Assembly: GCF_003094615.1 (NCBI RefSeq)
Contig: NZ_QDKO01000010.1
Coordinates: 227,431-291,430 of the forward strand
DNA from: Caulobacter radicis
GTDB taxonomy: Bacteria > Pseudomonadota > Alphaproteobacteria > Caulobacterales > Caulobacteraceae
Length of the DNA stretch: 64,000 bases
Direction: 5' to 3'
Part shown: piece by piece, positions 35,036-41,378 of the stretch
Numbering within the stretch: position 1 is the first letter of the stretch
How the letters are laid out: each line of letters starts with the position of its first letter
Made by a program: the position numbers and the translations under genes
Notes under the pieces: model-generated
What the model was told of the DNA's origin: nothing
Seen by the model: only the letters and a program-made list of their open reading frames with translations
The model's database searches: none

Positions 35036-35398
35036 TCAGTTTTCGGACCGGGCCTGAGCAAGGAGGAACCGGTAGCCGACTTCGGTCATCCACCTCGCCC
35101 GGCGCAGATGGCTTTCCCAGCAGCGTCGAGCGCCGTCGGGATCAACACGGGCATCGCGATCGAGCACCAATCTGGCGACCTCTCGCCACTCCGCGCCGTC
35201 GCGATCAGCGTCCAGAAGGCGCAGATAGACCGCAAGATGATCCTGGTCGTACGTGGTCAAGGTCTCCGACCAGACGACCTCGTCGGCGATGTCGGGCTCG
35301 AGTTCCAAGAAGCCTATCCGTGGTGGACCCGTCGGCCGGGCGCTCGCCAGACAAGCCCCTGGGCGTCGCCGATGCAAGCCGCGTGGTCGGCTCGACAT
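35036..35398 (-). CDS. DUF2285-type protein of an integrative element, possibly frameshifted
   Basis: The conserved part reads RIGFLELEPDIADEVVWSET, YDQDHLAVYLRLLDADRDGAEWREVARLVLDRD and ESHLRRARWMTEVGYRFLL. This is the small protein, usually annotated DUF2285, that recurs in alphaproteobacterial integrative elements. The N-terminal part in this frame is arginine-rich. A more protein-like N-terminus (MATRKQAPQQSVHAAEAYVE) lies in another frame starting at 35450, so a frameshift near 35340 is possible. The domain number is from memory. Confidence 0.6.
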   Translation of the reverse strand: MSSRPRGLHRRRPGACLASARPTGPPRIGFLELEPDIADEVVWSETLTTYDQDHLAVYLRLLDADRDGAEWREVARLVLDRDARVDPDGARRCWESHLRRARWMTEVGYRFLLAQARSEN

Positions 35399-35448
35399 AG
35401 GCTTCAGCCGCGTGGACACTTTGCTGGGGGGCCTGCTTGCGGGTCGCC

Positions 35449-36237
35449 ATGGCGCAACAAGAGGAGCAACGCGGGGACTGGCGTGCGGCCGAAACCTATC
35501 GGCCGCTCCTGTCGGCCGACGCCTCGTCCTGGGCATGGGAGTTCGCTCGTCGCGGCGTCGCAGCCGGAAGTGACGAAGCCGCAGCCCCTCCAGATCTCTG
35601 CTTCGCGGGCGCTGCGGTCGGCGCTGCGGAAGGGCCGCTGGCCATTTGGCGCTTCGAAGCCGACCCGAGCATCCCCGCTTTCGAAGCGCGACCGGCCGAC
35701 GCCGCGGATAGCGATGCGCTCGATGTGCGCGCCCTGGGCCTCACCGCCTTGGTGGTCACCAGCGACCTGGGCGATCAGCACGTCCTGATCGCCGACGGCG
35801 CGCGCCGGTTGCGCTTGGCCGTGACGCACGGTGATGTTCTGGCAGGCCCGGTCCTCTTGAGTTTCAAGCTGCCGTCGCGGGGCTTTGGCGCGGCATGCCT
35901 GCCCGCTGTTCGCGACTTGCTGGTTCTGCGTGACACCGGACGACTTCCACGGCCGCCCCGGAACGAATCTCAGCGGGAAAGGCGCTGGCTGCGAGCGCTC
36001 CAGGCACTGGACGCCCGCCGCGCAGGGGCCAGCCAGAGGCAGATCGCGACCCTGCTCTTTGGCGATAGCCGGGTGGCTCAGGACTGGAGCGGGGCGTCGG
36101 ACTATATGCGGATGAGGGTCCAACGGCTCGTGCGTTCGGCTGAACAAATGGCGGCAGGTCGCTATCGCGCGGTGTTCGGACTGCGACCTCTAGGGAGCCG
36201 CCCAGGACGGCCGGTGGCGATCTGGCTGTCCGCCTAG
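35449..36237 (+). CDS. DUF6499/DUF2285-domain protein
   Basis: The protein of about 262 aa has an N-terminal GDWRAAETYRPLLSADASSWAWEFARRG (DUF6499-like). Its C-terminal winged-helix-like region is RRAGASQRQIATLLFGDSRVAQDWSGASDYMRMRVQRLVRSAEQMAAGRYRAVF, a DUF2285-type pattern. These proteins are putative DNA-binding regulators encoded in conjugative elements. Its ATG overlaps head-to-head with a possible ATG of the minus-strand gene (shared CATG at 35448-35451), so one of the two starts may be wrong. Confidence 0.7.
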   Translation: MAQQEEQRGDWRAAETYRPLLSADASSWAWEFARRGVAAGSDEAAAPPDLCFAGAAVGAAEGPLAIWRFEADPSIPAFEARPADAADSDALDVRALGLTALVVTSDLGDQHVLIADGARRLRLAVTHGDVLAGPVLLSFKLPSRGFGAACLPAVRDLLVLRDTGRLPRPPRNESQRERRWLRALQALDARRAGASQRQIATLLFGDSRVAQDWSGASDYMRMRVQRLVRSAEQMAAGRYRAVFGLRPLGSRPGRPVAIWLSA

Positions 36238-36458
36238 CGGCGGTGCGGTCCTCCGGCGATGTCTGTGGATGGTTCGGGGCTGGGGTCCCAAGGCGCCCAA
36301 GATATGCTTGATACCGTCACACGCTGTGCCGGATTCCGGCACGCTTGGACGCACTGCTGGCGCGACCTCAGTTCATTCGCCGCCACCGAGGCGATTGATG
36401 CGGCTGCATGTCACGCTCCCAATTCCGATGCGTTCCGTGTTCGGGCTCAATCGCTGGT

Positions 36459-36824
36459 ATGGCGAAGTACCGTGTGACCCATGCAGACGACGGCGTGACC
36501 GCTGCGCGCGTTCCTGCGCAAAGTCGGCTCGGCGACCCCCAAGCCGCCGCCTGGGAGTTTCTGCGGCGCAACCCCGCCTACCAAGCCGATGTCGCGAAGA
36601 TCGAGGCGGGCGAGGCTGACGGCCTGCCCGATCATTGGGGCCTCACGCGAGCGGTGGATCCTGACCTGGAGACGCCGCCCGCCGGCGCGTGGCGCCTTGC
36701 GCCTATGACGACCGCTAGTCCTCGTCACGGGGAAAGAGCTTTGGAATATTCTCGGCGAGCCAGCGCTCGGTGCTCTGATCGCGCTTCTCCAGATGTTCCT
36801 CGAGGCAGTCGTACGGGCGCTTGA
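36459..36824 (+). pseudogene. Truncated DUF6499-type protein fragment
   Basis: The segment AAAWEFLRRNPAYQADVAKIE followed by DHWGLTRAVDPDLETPPAGAWRL is a clear DUF6499-like N-terminus, related to the neighbouring 35449 gene. The downstream part (after about 36715) runs antisense through the XRE regulator and looks non-genic. It reads as a truncated copy left by rearrangement. The 220 bp upstream (36238-36458) show nothing recognisable. Confidence 0.5.
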
Positions 36825-37197
36825 GAGCCTCGATCCAAATCGAAGAGGCGATGTTCGTCATTCGATCACCGACGCGATCGTTGAAACGCTTGAACGACGC
36901 CGCGCCGATCGAGGCGCCCTGATTTTCCATGCTGCGGACCGCGATTTCGGGCTCGCCGTAGATGACGGCGTAGATGATGGCCATGGGATCAGCGCCCGTG
37001 GCTTCGGCGAAACGCCAGATCCTCGCGAAGGAGAATTCGCCCTTTCCCGCTTCGAAGCTGTAGTAGGTCCGACGCGCCATCCCCATCGCGTTGGCTATCT
37101 TGGGAGCGCTCAGCCGCGTGACCTCCCGGACCAGCTTCAGGGTCCTGGAGATCATGGCTCTCTGCTGCTCCAACTCTGCCGCTGTACGGTCGTCCAA
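36715..37197 (-). CDS. XRE-type helix-turn-helix regulator
   Basis: The 160-aa protein has the HTH LVREVTRLSAPKIANAMGMARRTYYSFEAGKGEFSFARIWRFAEATGADPMAII (about residues 22-75), then a helical C-terminal domain of unknown function. It is probably a self-regulating repressor in the mobile-element remnant. It lies on the strand opposite to the lasso cluster, 329 bp from the GntR gene. Confidence 0.75.
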   Translation of the reverse strand: MDDRTAAELEQQRAMISRTLKLVREVTRLSAPKIANAMGMARRTYYSFEAGKGEFSFARIWRFAEATGADPMAIIYAVIYGEPEIAVRSMENQGASIGAASFKRFNDRVGDRMTNIASSIWIEALKRPYDCLEEHLEKRDQSTERWLAENIPKLFPRDED

Positions 37198-37525
37198 AAC
37201 CCAATCCGAACAAGAGACGAAGTCTTCTCGACACCGCCGGACCAGACGAAAAGCGGCGCGACCGCCTCATCTTTCTGCAACCGTACGTATTTTGCGCGGG
37301 TCGGCCATAGATAATGCGACACGCTGCTCGGCCCGATCTCGCAACGCACAACCTGTACCTCTAGCTTGTCGCGGCTGTGCATGACCCCAGCACGAGGCGT
37401 GCGGCCAAACCGCTGGCGAGCGCCGCTTTGCCGCCCAATCGGTCGTCCGAGTGCAAGCTCGTCGCGTTGCGCGCGGCAGCTTCCTGTCGATTGCGCTCAC
37501 CGTGGGCAAACTGGGCGAACCTGGT
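37198..37525. other. Divergent spacer between XRE and GntR genes
   Basis: This stretch of about 330 bp would carry promoters for the leftward XRE gene and the rightward GntR gene. Open frames here are short, overlap both strands and look like composition-driven noise. No repeat or RNA structure was recognised. Confidence 0.4.
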
Positions 37526-38191
37526 GTGAGTTCGTCCGTGCCGCCGTCTCGAGACTCCTTCGCTCTGGCGCTCAGCGCCCTTCGCAGCCGCCTGCGTCAA
37601 GCGATCGACGCTCCGGGCGCGGCGATACCGATCAACCTGATCGCCCAGGAGCTGCGCCTGTCGCCCACGCCGGTGAGAGAGGCGCTCTCGCGCTTGGCGG
37701 GAGAGGAGTTGGTCGAGAAGCAGGGGCACGCCTACACCCGCCCCATGCTCGATGGGGCTGCGCTGGCCGAGCTCTACAACTTGCGTTGGCTATACCTCGC
37801 CCGCGTTGGATCGAGTCCGGCCGCGAAGCCGGGCGTTGGCCGTTTCCCGCATCGACCACGCTTGGTGTTCTCGTCGCTGCTAGCGCAGAGACCTGGCGAA
37901 GCCCGCGACGTCGTCGACGCCATGATGCTCGATTGGATCCTGAAGGCTGACGACCTGATCCTTGCCCAGGCTTTCAGGCGCGCGAGCGAGCGCTTGGCGC
38001 CCCTGCAGTTTGCGGAGGCGGAACTGTTTGGAGATCCGACGACCGAAGCCTTCGACCTGGCGCGTCTCTACGATGTCGGGCCGCATGCCGAGCTGCGCCG
38101 CGCCTTGAGATCCTATCACCGGCGACGGATGGCCGCCGCCCCAGCCCTCGTACGGATCGCCGCCTCGAAATATCGGCCGGATATCGTTTGA
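37526..38191 (+). CDS. GntR-family regulator of the lasso-peptide cluster
   Basis: The protein of about 221 aa has the GntR winged helix near its N-terminus: LRSRLRQAIDAPGAAIPINLIAQELRLSPTPVREALSRLAGEELVEKQGHAYTRPMLDG. A helical effector domain follows. The middle segment (LARVGSSPAAKPGVGRFPHRP) is atypical and might hide a pair of compensating frameshifts. GTG 37526 is the preferred start; GTG 37451 is an alternative. It ends 70 bp before the first lasso precursor, and GntR genes are typical neighbours of caulobacterial lasso clusters. It probably controls the A-B-C operon. Confidence 0.72.
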   Translation: MSSSVPPSRDSFALALSALRSRLRQAIDAPGAAIPINLIAQELRLSPTPVREALSRLAGEELVEKQGHAYTRPMLDGAALAELYNLRWLYLARVGSSPAAKPGVGRFPHRPRLVFSSLLAQRPGEARDVVDAMMLDWILKADDLILAQAFRRASERLAPLQFAEAELFGDPTTEAFDLARLYDVGPHAELRRALRSYHRRRMAAAPALVRIAASKYRPDIV

Positions 38192-38201
38192 ATATCAAAC
38201 G
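38185..38201. promoter_or_regulatory. Perfect inverted repeat at the gntR/lasso A1 junction
   Basis: CGTTTGA-ATA-TCAAACG, a 7-bp perfect inverted repeat with a 3-bp centre, overlaps the GntR stop codon and lies about 60 bp upstream of the first precursor ATG. It is a plausible operator for the GntR protein. It lacks a T-run, so terminator function is unlikely. Confidence 0.55.
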
Positions 38202-38246
38202 ACGGGGGCGCTGGCTTGAGGAGCCGCGATCGGCGGCGAACTCGAA

Positions 38247-38261
38247 GACAGGAGTCCTGTC
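38247..38261. promoter_or_regulatory. Palindrome embracing the ribosome-binding site of lasso A1
   Basis: GACAGGA-G-TCCTGTC is a perfect 15-bp palindrome whose AGGAG core is the Shine-Dalgarno sequence of the A1 precursor; the ATG follows at once. It could be a second operator or a translation-control site. Confidence 0.5.
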
Positions 38262-38387
38262 ATGACCACCAACAAGTCCGGCGCGCCCCTGCGCCTCCTG
38301 CGTCTGGGTCGCGCCTTCAGCCTGACCAAGGCGCTCATCCAAGGCGGCGAGCGCGAGTCGTTCGTCACCCAGGACAAGTACCCGTAA
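38262..38387 (+). CDS. Lasso peptide precursor A1 (caulonodin-like)
   Basis: A 41-residue peptide. The leader (residues 1-23) ends LRLGRAFSLTK, with the conserved Thr at the penultimate position. The predicted core, residues 24-41, is ALIQGGERESFVTQDKYP. The ring would join the Ala1 amine to the Glu9 side chain (Glu7 is the alternative), leaving a 9-residue tail. An Ala or Ser first residue and this length resemble caulonodins V/VI as I remember them. The RBS is AGGAG. It is the first of three precursors ahead of the B and C enzymes. Confidence 0.9.
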   Translation: MTTNKSGAPLRLLRLGRAFSLTKALIQGGERESFVTQDKYP

Positions 38388-38396
38388 GGGCCGCCT

Positions 38397-38431
38397 GCCT
38401 TGCCCGGATGGCGCTGGCGTCCGGGCAAGGC
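38397..38431 (+). promoter_or_regulatory. Intercistronic hairpin after lasso A1
   Basis: A perfect 12-bp stem GCCTTGCCCGGA/TCCGGGCAAGGC with an 11-nt loop starts 9 bp after the A1 stop. There is no T-run, so it is more likely an RNA-stabilising or partial-termination element that raises precursor mRNA above the downstream enzymes. Confidence 0.7.
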
Positions 38432-38523
38432 GCTCTTTCGCCAGGGGCGGAAGCCTTCACCGCCGCCCCGCTCCGCCGCCTGGCGTCCGTGAGCATGGCG
38501 GCGCCTTCGACAAGGAGCTTCCG

Positions 38524-38664
38524 ATGCTCTTCTCATCTGGTCGTCATCGCCAGCGCCTGGTTCGCCTGGGCCTGGTTCACCTGGGTAAGGCGTCGGGCCT
38601 GACCCGCGCGGTCATGGATCTCGGCGACCGCGAACCGCTGGTCGCCATGCACTACTGGCCCTGA
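38524..38664 (+). CDS. Lasso peptide precursor A2 (caulonodin-like)
   Basis: A 46-residue peptide. The leader (28 aa) ends HLGKASGLTR. The predicted core is AVMDLGDREPLVAMHYWP (18 aa), with the Ala1-Glu9 macrolactam as the most likely ring (Asp7 is also acidic). The Tyr-Trp pair near the tail end could serve as steric plugs. AAGGAGC lies upstream of ATG 38524. The leader has an internal near-duplication (LVRLGLVHLG). Confidence 0.9.
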   Translation: MLFSSGRHRQRLVRLGLVHLGKASGLTRAVMDLGDREPLVAMHYWP

Positions 38665-38671
38665 GCCTCGA

Positions 38672-38705
38672 CCTTGCCCGCCAGGCCTTGCGTCGGCGGG
38701 CAAGG
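38672..38705 (+). promoter_or_regulatory. Intercistronic hairpin after lasso A2
   Basis: An 11-bp stem CCTTGCCCGCC/GGCGGGCAAGG with a 12-nt loop begins 7 bp after the A2 stop codon. The stem shares CCTTGCCCG with the hairpin after A1, so both belong to one duplicated unit. Confidence 0.7.
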
Positions 38706-38737
38706 GATCTTCTGAACCGCGCTTCCCGGAGCTTTAA

Positions 38738-38863
38738 ATGAAGCCCGTAAAATCGCCCGCCTCGCCCAGGGTGCTCGCCCTCTGTCGCGCGTCCCGCCTG
38801 ACCCGCGCCACGGGGCCGGGTGTTGAGCCCGAGCCCTCCGTCTCAATGGACCGCTGGCCATGA
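38738..38863 (+). CDS. Lasso peptide precursor A3 (caulonodin-like)
   Basis: A 41-residue peptide with leader (23 aa) ending LCRASRLTR and predicted core ATGPGVEPEPSVSMDRWP. Ala1 with Glu9 is the likely ring; Glu7 is an alternative. Like A1 and A2 it has 18 core residues and a C-terminal aromatic-Pro. A GGAGC box precedes ATG 38738. The stop TGA overlaps the start of the B gene (ATGA), so A3 and B are translationally coupled. Confidence 0.9.
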   Translation: MKPVKSPASPRVLALCRASRLTRATGPGVEPEPSVSMDRWP

Positions 38864-39549
38864 CGTTGGCAGCGACATCAACGGCTGAGTCGCATTGCTC
38901 TGGATCGAATGCGATTTGGCTAGCGTCGGACGTCCATGCCGTGGCGATCGACGCCGATATCGTCTTCCTAGACGCGCGCGCCGACAGCTACCTTTGCCTG
39001 GTGGGCACGGCTGACCGCATCGGCATCCGGGGCGACGGACGCATGACCGCCGGCGACGAAGACGCCCAAGCCCTGATGGCCGCCGGTCTGGCGAGCCGCG
39101 CGCATCGGGCCGCCGCGGCCGCGCTGCCCGCAAAGCCGAGCCGGGACCTGCCCTGGAACGGCCGCGCCATGAGCGGCCGCGAGATCGCCGCCGCGAGCGC
39201 GGCGATCGTCCACACCGCTCTGGCCTTTCGAACCCGCACCTTCCTGCAACTGCTCGGAGACGCGCGAACGCTCGGCGCAGGGCGCGAGCGCGCTTTGGCC
39301 TCCGAGCCGTTGCTCGACGCCGCCGCCGCCTTCGCCCGCGCCCGACCCTGGATGCCGATCGGCGGCGAGTGCCTTAAAAGAAGCTACCTGCTGCTGGCCT
39401 ACTTGCGACGGCTGGGGCTGGATGCCGATTGGGTGATCGGCGTGCGCACTTGGCCGTTCCGCGCCCATTGCTGGCTCCAGTCGGGCGAGGTCGCTCTGGA
39501 CGACGACGCCGAGCGGCTGGCCGCTTACACGCCGATCCTGCGTGTCTGA
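38860..39549 (+). CDS. Lasso peptide B protein (leader peptidase, RRE plus transglutaminase-like)
   Basis: The 229-aa protein has an N-terminal PqqD-like recognition domain (AIDADIVFLDARADSYLCLVG). Its C-terminal Transglut_core3 cysteine-protease domain has catalytic Cys about 170 in GGECLKRSYLL, His about 202 in FRAHCWLQ and an acidic residue in VALDDDAERL. It binds the precursor leader and cuts after the Thr-Lys/Arg site. This is the fused B1-B2 form usual in proteobacteria. It overlaps both A3 and C by 4 and 1 bases respectively. Confidence 0.92.
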   Translation: MTLAATSTAESHCSGSNAIWLASDVHAVAIDADIVFLDARADSYLCLVGTADRIGIRGDGRMTAGDEDAQALMAAGLASRAHRAAAAALPAKPSRDLPWNGRAMSGREIAAASAAIVHTALAFRTRTFLQLLGDARTLGAGRERALASEPLLDAAAAFARARPWMPIGGECLKRSYLLLAYLRRLGLDADWVIGVRTWPFRAHCWLQSGEVALDDDAERLAAYTPILRV

Positions 39550-41372
39550 TGGGCGACTACCTCGTCATGACCTGGCCGCCGGGCATGCCCAGCCTCGCCG
39601 CCGAGGCGATGCGGGGCCAGATCGAGGCCGATCGCGCCAGCGGCTGGCGCCTGGCCCATGCGGCGTTCTGCGTCGCTGTCTATGTCCGCGGCGCCCACCC
39701 GCCAATGGTCCGGATACTGGCAGACCGCGGCGGCGTGATCATCGGCGATGTCTTCGATCTTTCGGCCACGCGCCAGGGCAAGGTCGCCGACTTCGCGCTC
39801 GAGGGCTTGAGAGGGCTAGAACCGGACGAGGCCGCCCGACGCCTGTGCGGCCGAGCCTGGGGTCGCTACGTGGCGGTCCTGCGTGACCGTGACGCGTCGC
39901 CCACGGTGTTGCGCGATCCGACGGGCGCCCTGGAATGCCTGACCTGGACGCGCGAGGCGGTGACCATCGTGGCCTCGGACGTTCCGGCGACCGGCGCGGT
40001 CGCGCCCCAGGGCCTGGCGATCGACTGGGCCGCGGTGAGGGGCCTGATCGCTCGCCATGGCGTCGGCAGCCAGATCTGCCCGCTGGCCGGCGTCGAAGTC
40101 GTGGGACCTGGAGAGCTTCGCGATGGCCGTGGTGGACGCCGCGAGCGCCTGTGGAGCCCCGCTTGGTTCGCGCGCAGGACCCGCCGCGCCGATCCGGCCG
40201 AGCTGGCGGTGACGATCGACGCCGTCGTCGCGGCCTTGACCCGGGACCGGCGAGCGATCCTGGCCGAGATCTCCGGCGGCCTGGATTCGGCGATCGTGGC
40301 CACGAGCCTCGCGCGCTGCGGCGCGCCCGTCGCGGGGGCGATCAACTACTACTGGCCCCAGCCCGAAGGCGACGAGCGGATCTGGGCGCGCCAGATCGCC
40401 GAGGTCTGCGGCTTTTCCCTGACGGAGGTCCCTCGCGACATGCTGCGGCTCGACGCCGAGGTCCTGATGCGCCACGCCCATGGCCCAAGGCCGGGCTTCA
40501 ACGCCCAGGATCCCGATCTCGACGCGGATCTGGCCGGTCGCGCCCAGGCGCTCGGCGCCGACGCTCTCTTCTCGGGCCAGGGCGGCGACGGCGTCTTCTA
40601 CCAGATGGTCCCCGCCGCCCTGGCCAGCGACATCATGCTGGGACATGCCGTCGACGGCGGACGCATAGCGGCCCTGGCGACCCTGGCCCGCCGCGCGCGC
40701 GTGACGATCTTCGGGCTCTGCGCCGCCGCGCTCTCCAGGCGCGGCCGCGTCATGCCCGACGTCCCGCCGCCGCCCTATCTCGGCGGCCAGGGGCCAAGGC
40801 CCGGGCCCCACGCCTGGATCCGCGACGCGGGCCACATCTCGCCGGCCAAGCGCATCCAGGTCCGCGGCCTGGCCAACGCCCAGGCCGCGTTCGGCGACAG
40901 CCTGCGCGGACGAGCGGCGAGCCTCTGCTATCCCTTGATGAGCCAGCCGGTCATGGAACTGTGCTTTTCGATCTCCGCGCCGCTGCTGGCGATCGGGCCG
41001 GTCGACCGGCCCTTCGCCCGCGCCGCCTTCGCCGATCGATTGCCGCCTGCCAGCCTGGCGCGCCGCTCCAAGGGGGCGGTGACCAAGTATTTCGCCTGCA
41101 GCTTGACGGCCAGCCTGCCAGCCCTGCGGGACTTCCTGCTCGAGGGGCGGCTGGTGGCGAGGGGGCTGGTGGTTCGCGAGCGGCTCGAGGACCTGATGGA
41201 TCCGGAGGCGATGATCTGGCGCGACAGCGTCGGGGAGATCTTCCTGGCCGGCTATCTCGAAGCCTGGGTCCGCGTCTGGGAGGCCAAGCTTGCCGGTCGC
41301 GCCGCGCCCGACCCCAGGCTGGTCTTCGGCGCCAGCTTGGAGGGGAGGTCGGTGGGCGCGACCGGCGCCTGA
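39549..41372 (+). CDS. Lasso peptide C protein (lasso cyclase, asparagine-synthetase-like)
   Basis: The 607-aa protein resembles asparagine synthetase B: a degenerate N-terminal glutaminase-like domain, then the ATP pyrophosphatase motif EISGGLDSAIVA (about residue 240) and SGQGGDGVFY. It adenylates the side chain of Glu9 in the core and drives macrolactam closure onto the new N-terminus. It is translationally coupled to B (TGATG). It ends 6 bp from the convergent isopeptidase gene. Confidence 0.92.
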   Translation: MGDYLVMTWPPGMPSLAAEAMRGQIEADRASGWRLAHAAFCVAVYVRGAHPPMVRILADRGGVIIGDVFDLSATRQGKVADFALEGLRGLEPDEAARRLCGRAWGRYVAVLRDRDASPTVLRDPTGALECLTWTREAVTIVASDVPATGAVAPQGLAIDWAAVRGLIARHGVGSQICPLAGVEVVGPGELRDGRGGRRERLWSPAWFARRTRRADPAELAVTIDAVVAALTRDRRAILAEISGGLDSAIVATSLARCGAPVAGAINYYWPQPEGDERIWARQIAEVCGFSLTEVPRDMLRLDAEVLMRHAHGPRPGFNAQDPDLDADLAGRAQALGADALFSGQGGDGVFYQMVPAALASDIMLGHAVDGGRIAALATLARRARVTIFGLCAAALSRRGRVMPDVPPPPYLGGQGPRPGPHAWIRDAGHISPAKRIQVRGLANAQAAFGDSLRGRAASLCYPLMSQPVMELCFSISAPLLAIGPVDRPFARAAFADRLPPASLARRSKGAVTKYFACSLTASLPALRDFLLEGRLVARGLVVRERLEDLMDPEAMIWRDSVGEIFLAGYLEAWVRVWEAKLAGRAAPDPRLVFGASLEGRSVGATGA

Positions 41373-41378
41373 GACGAG

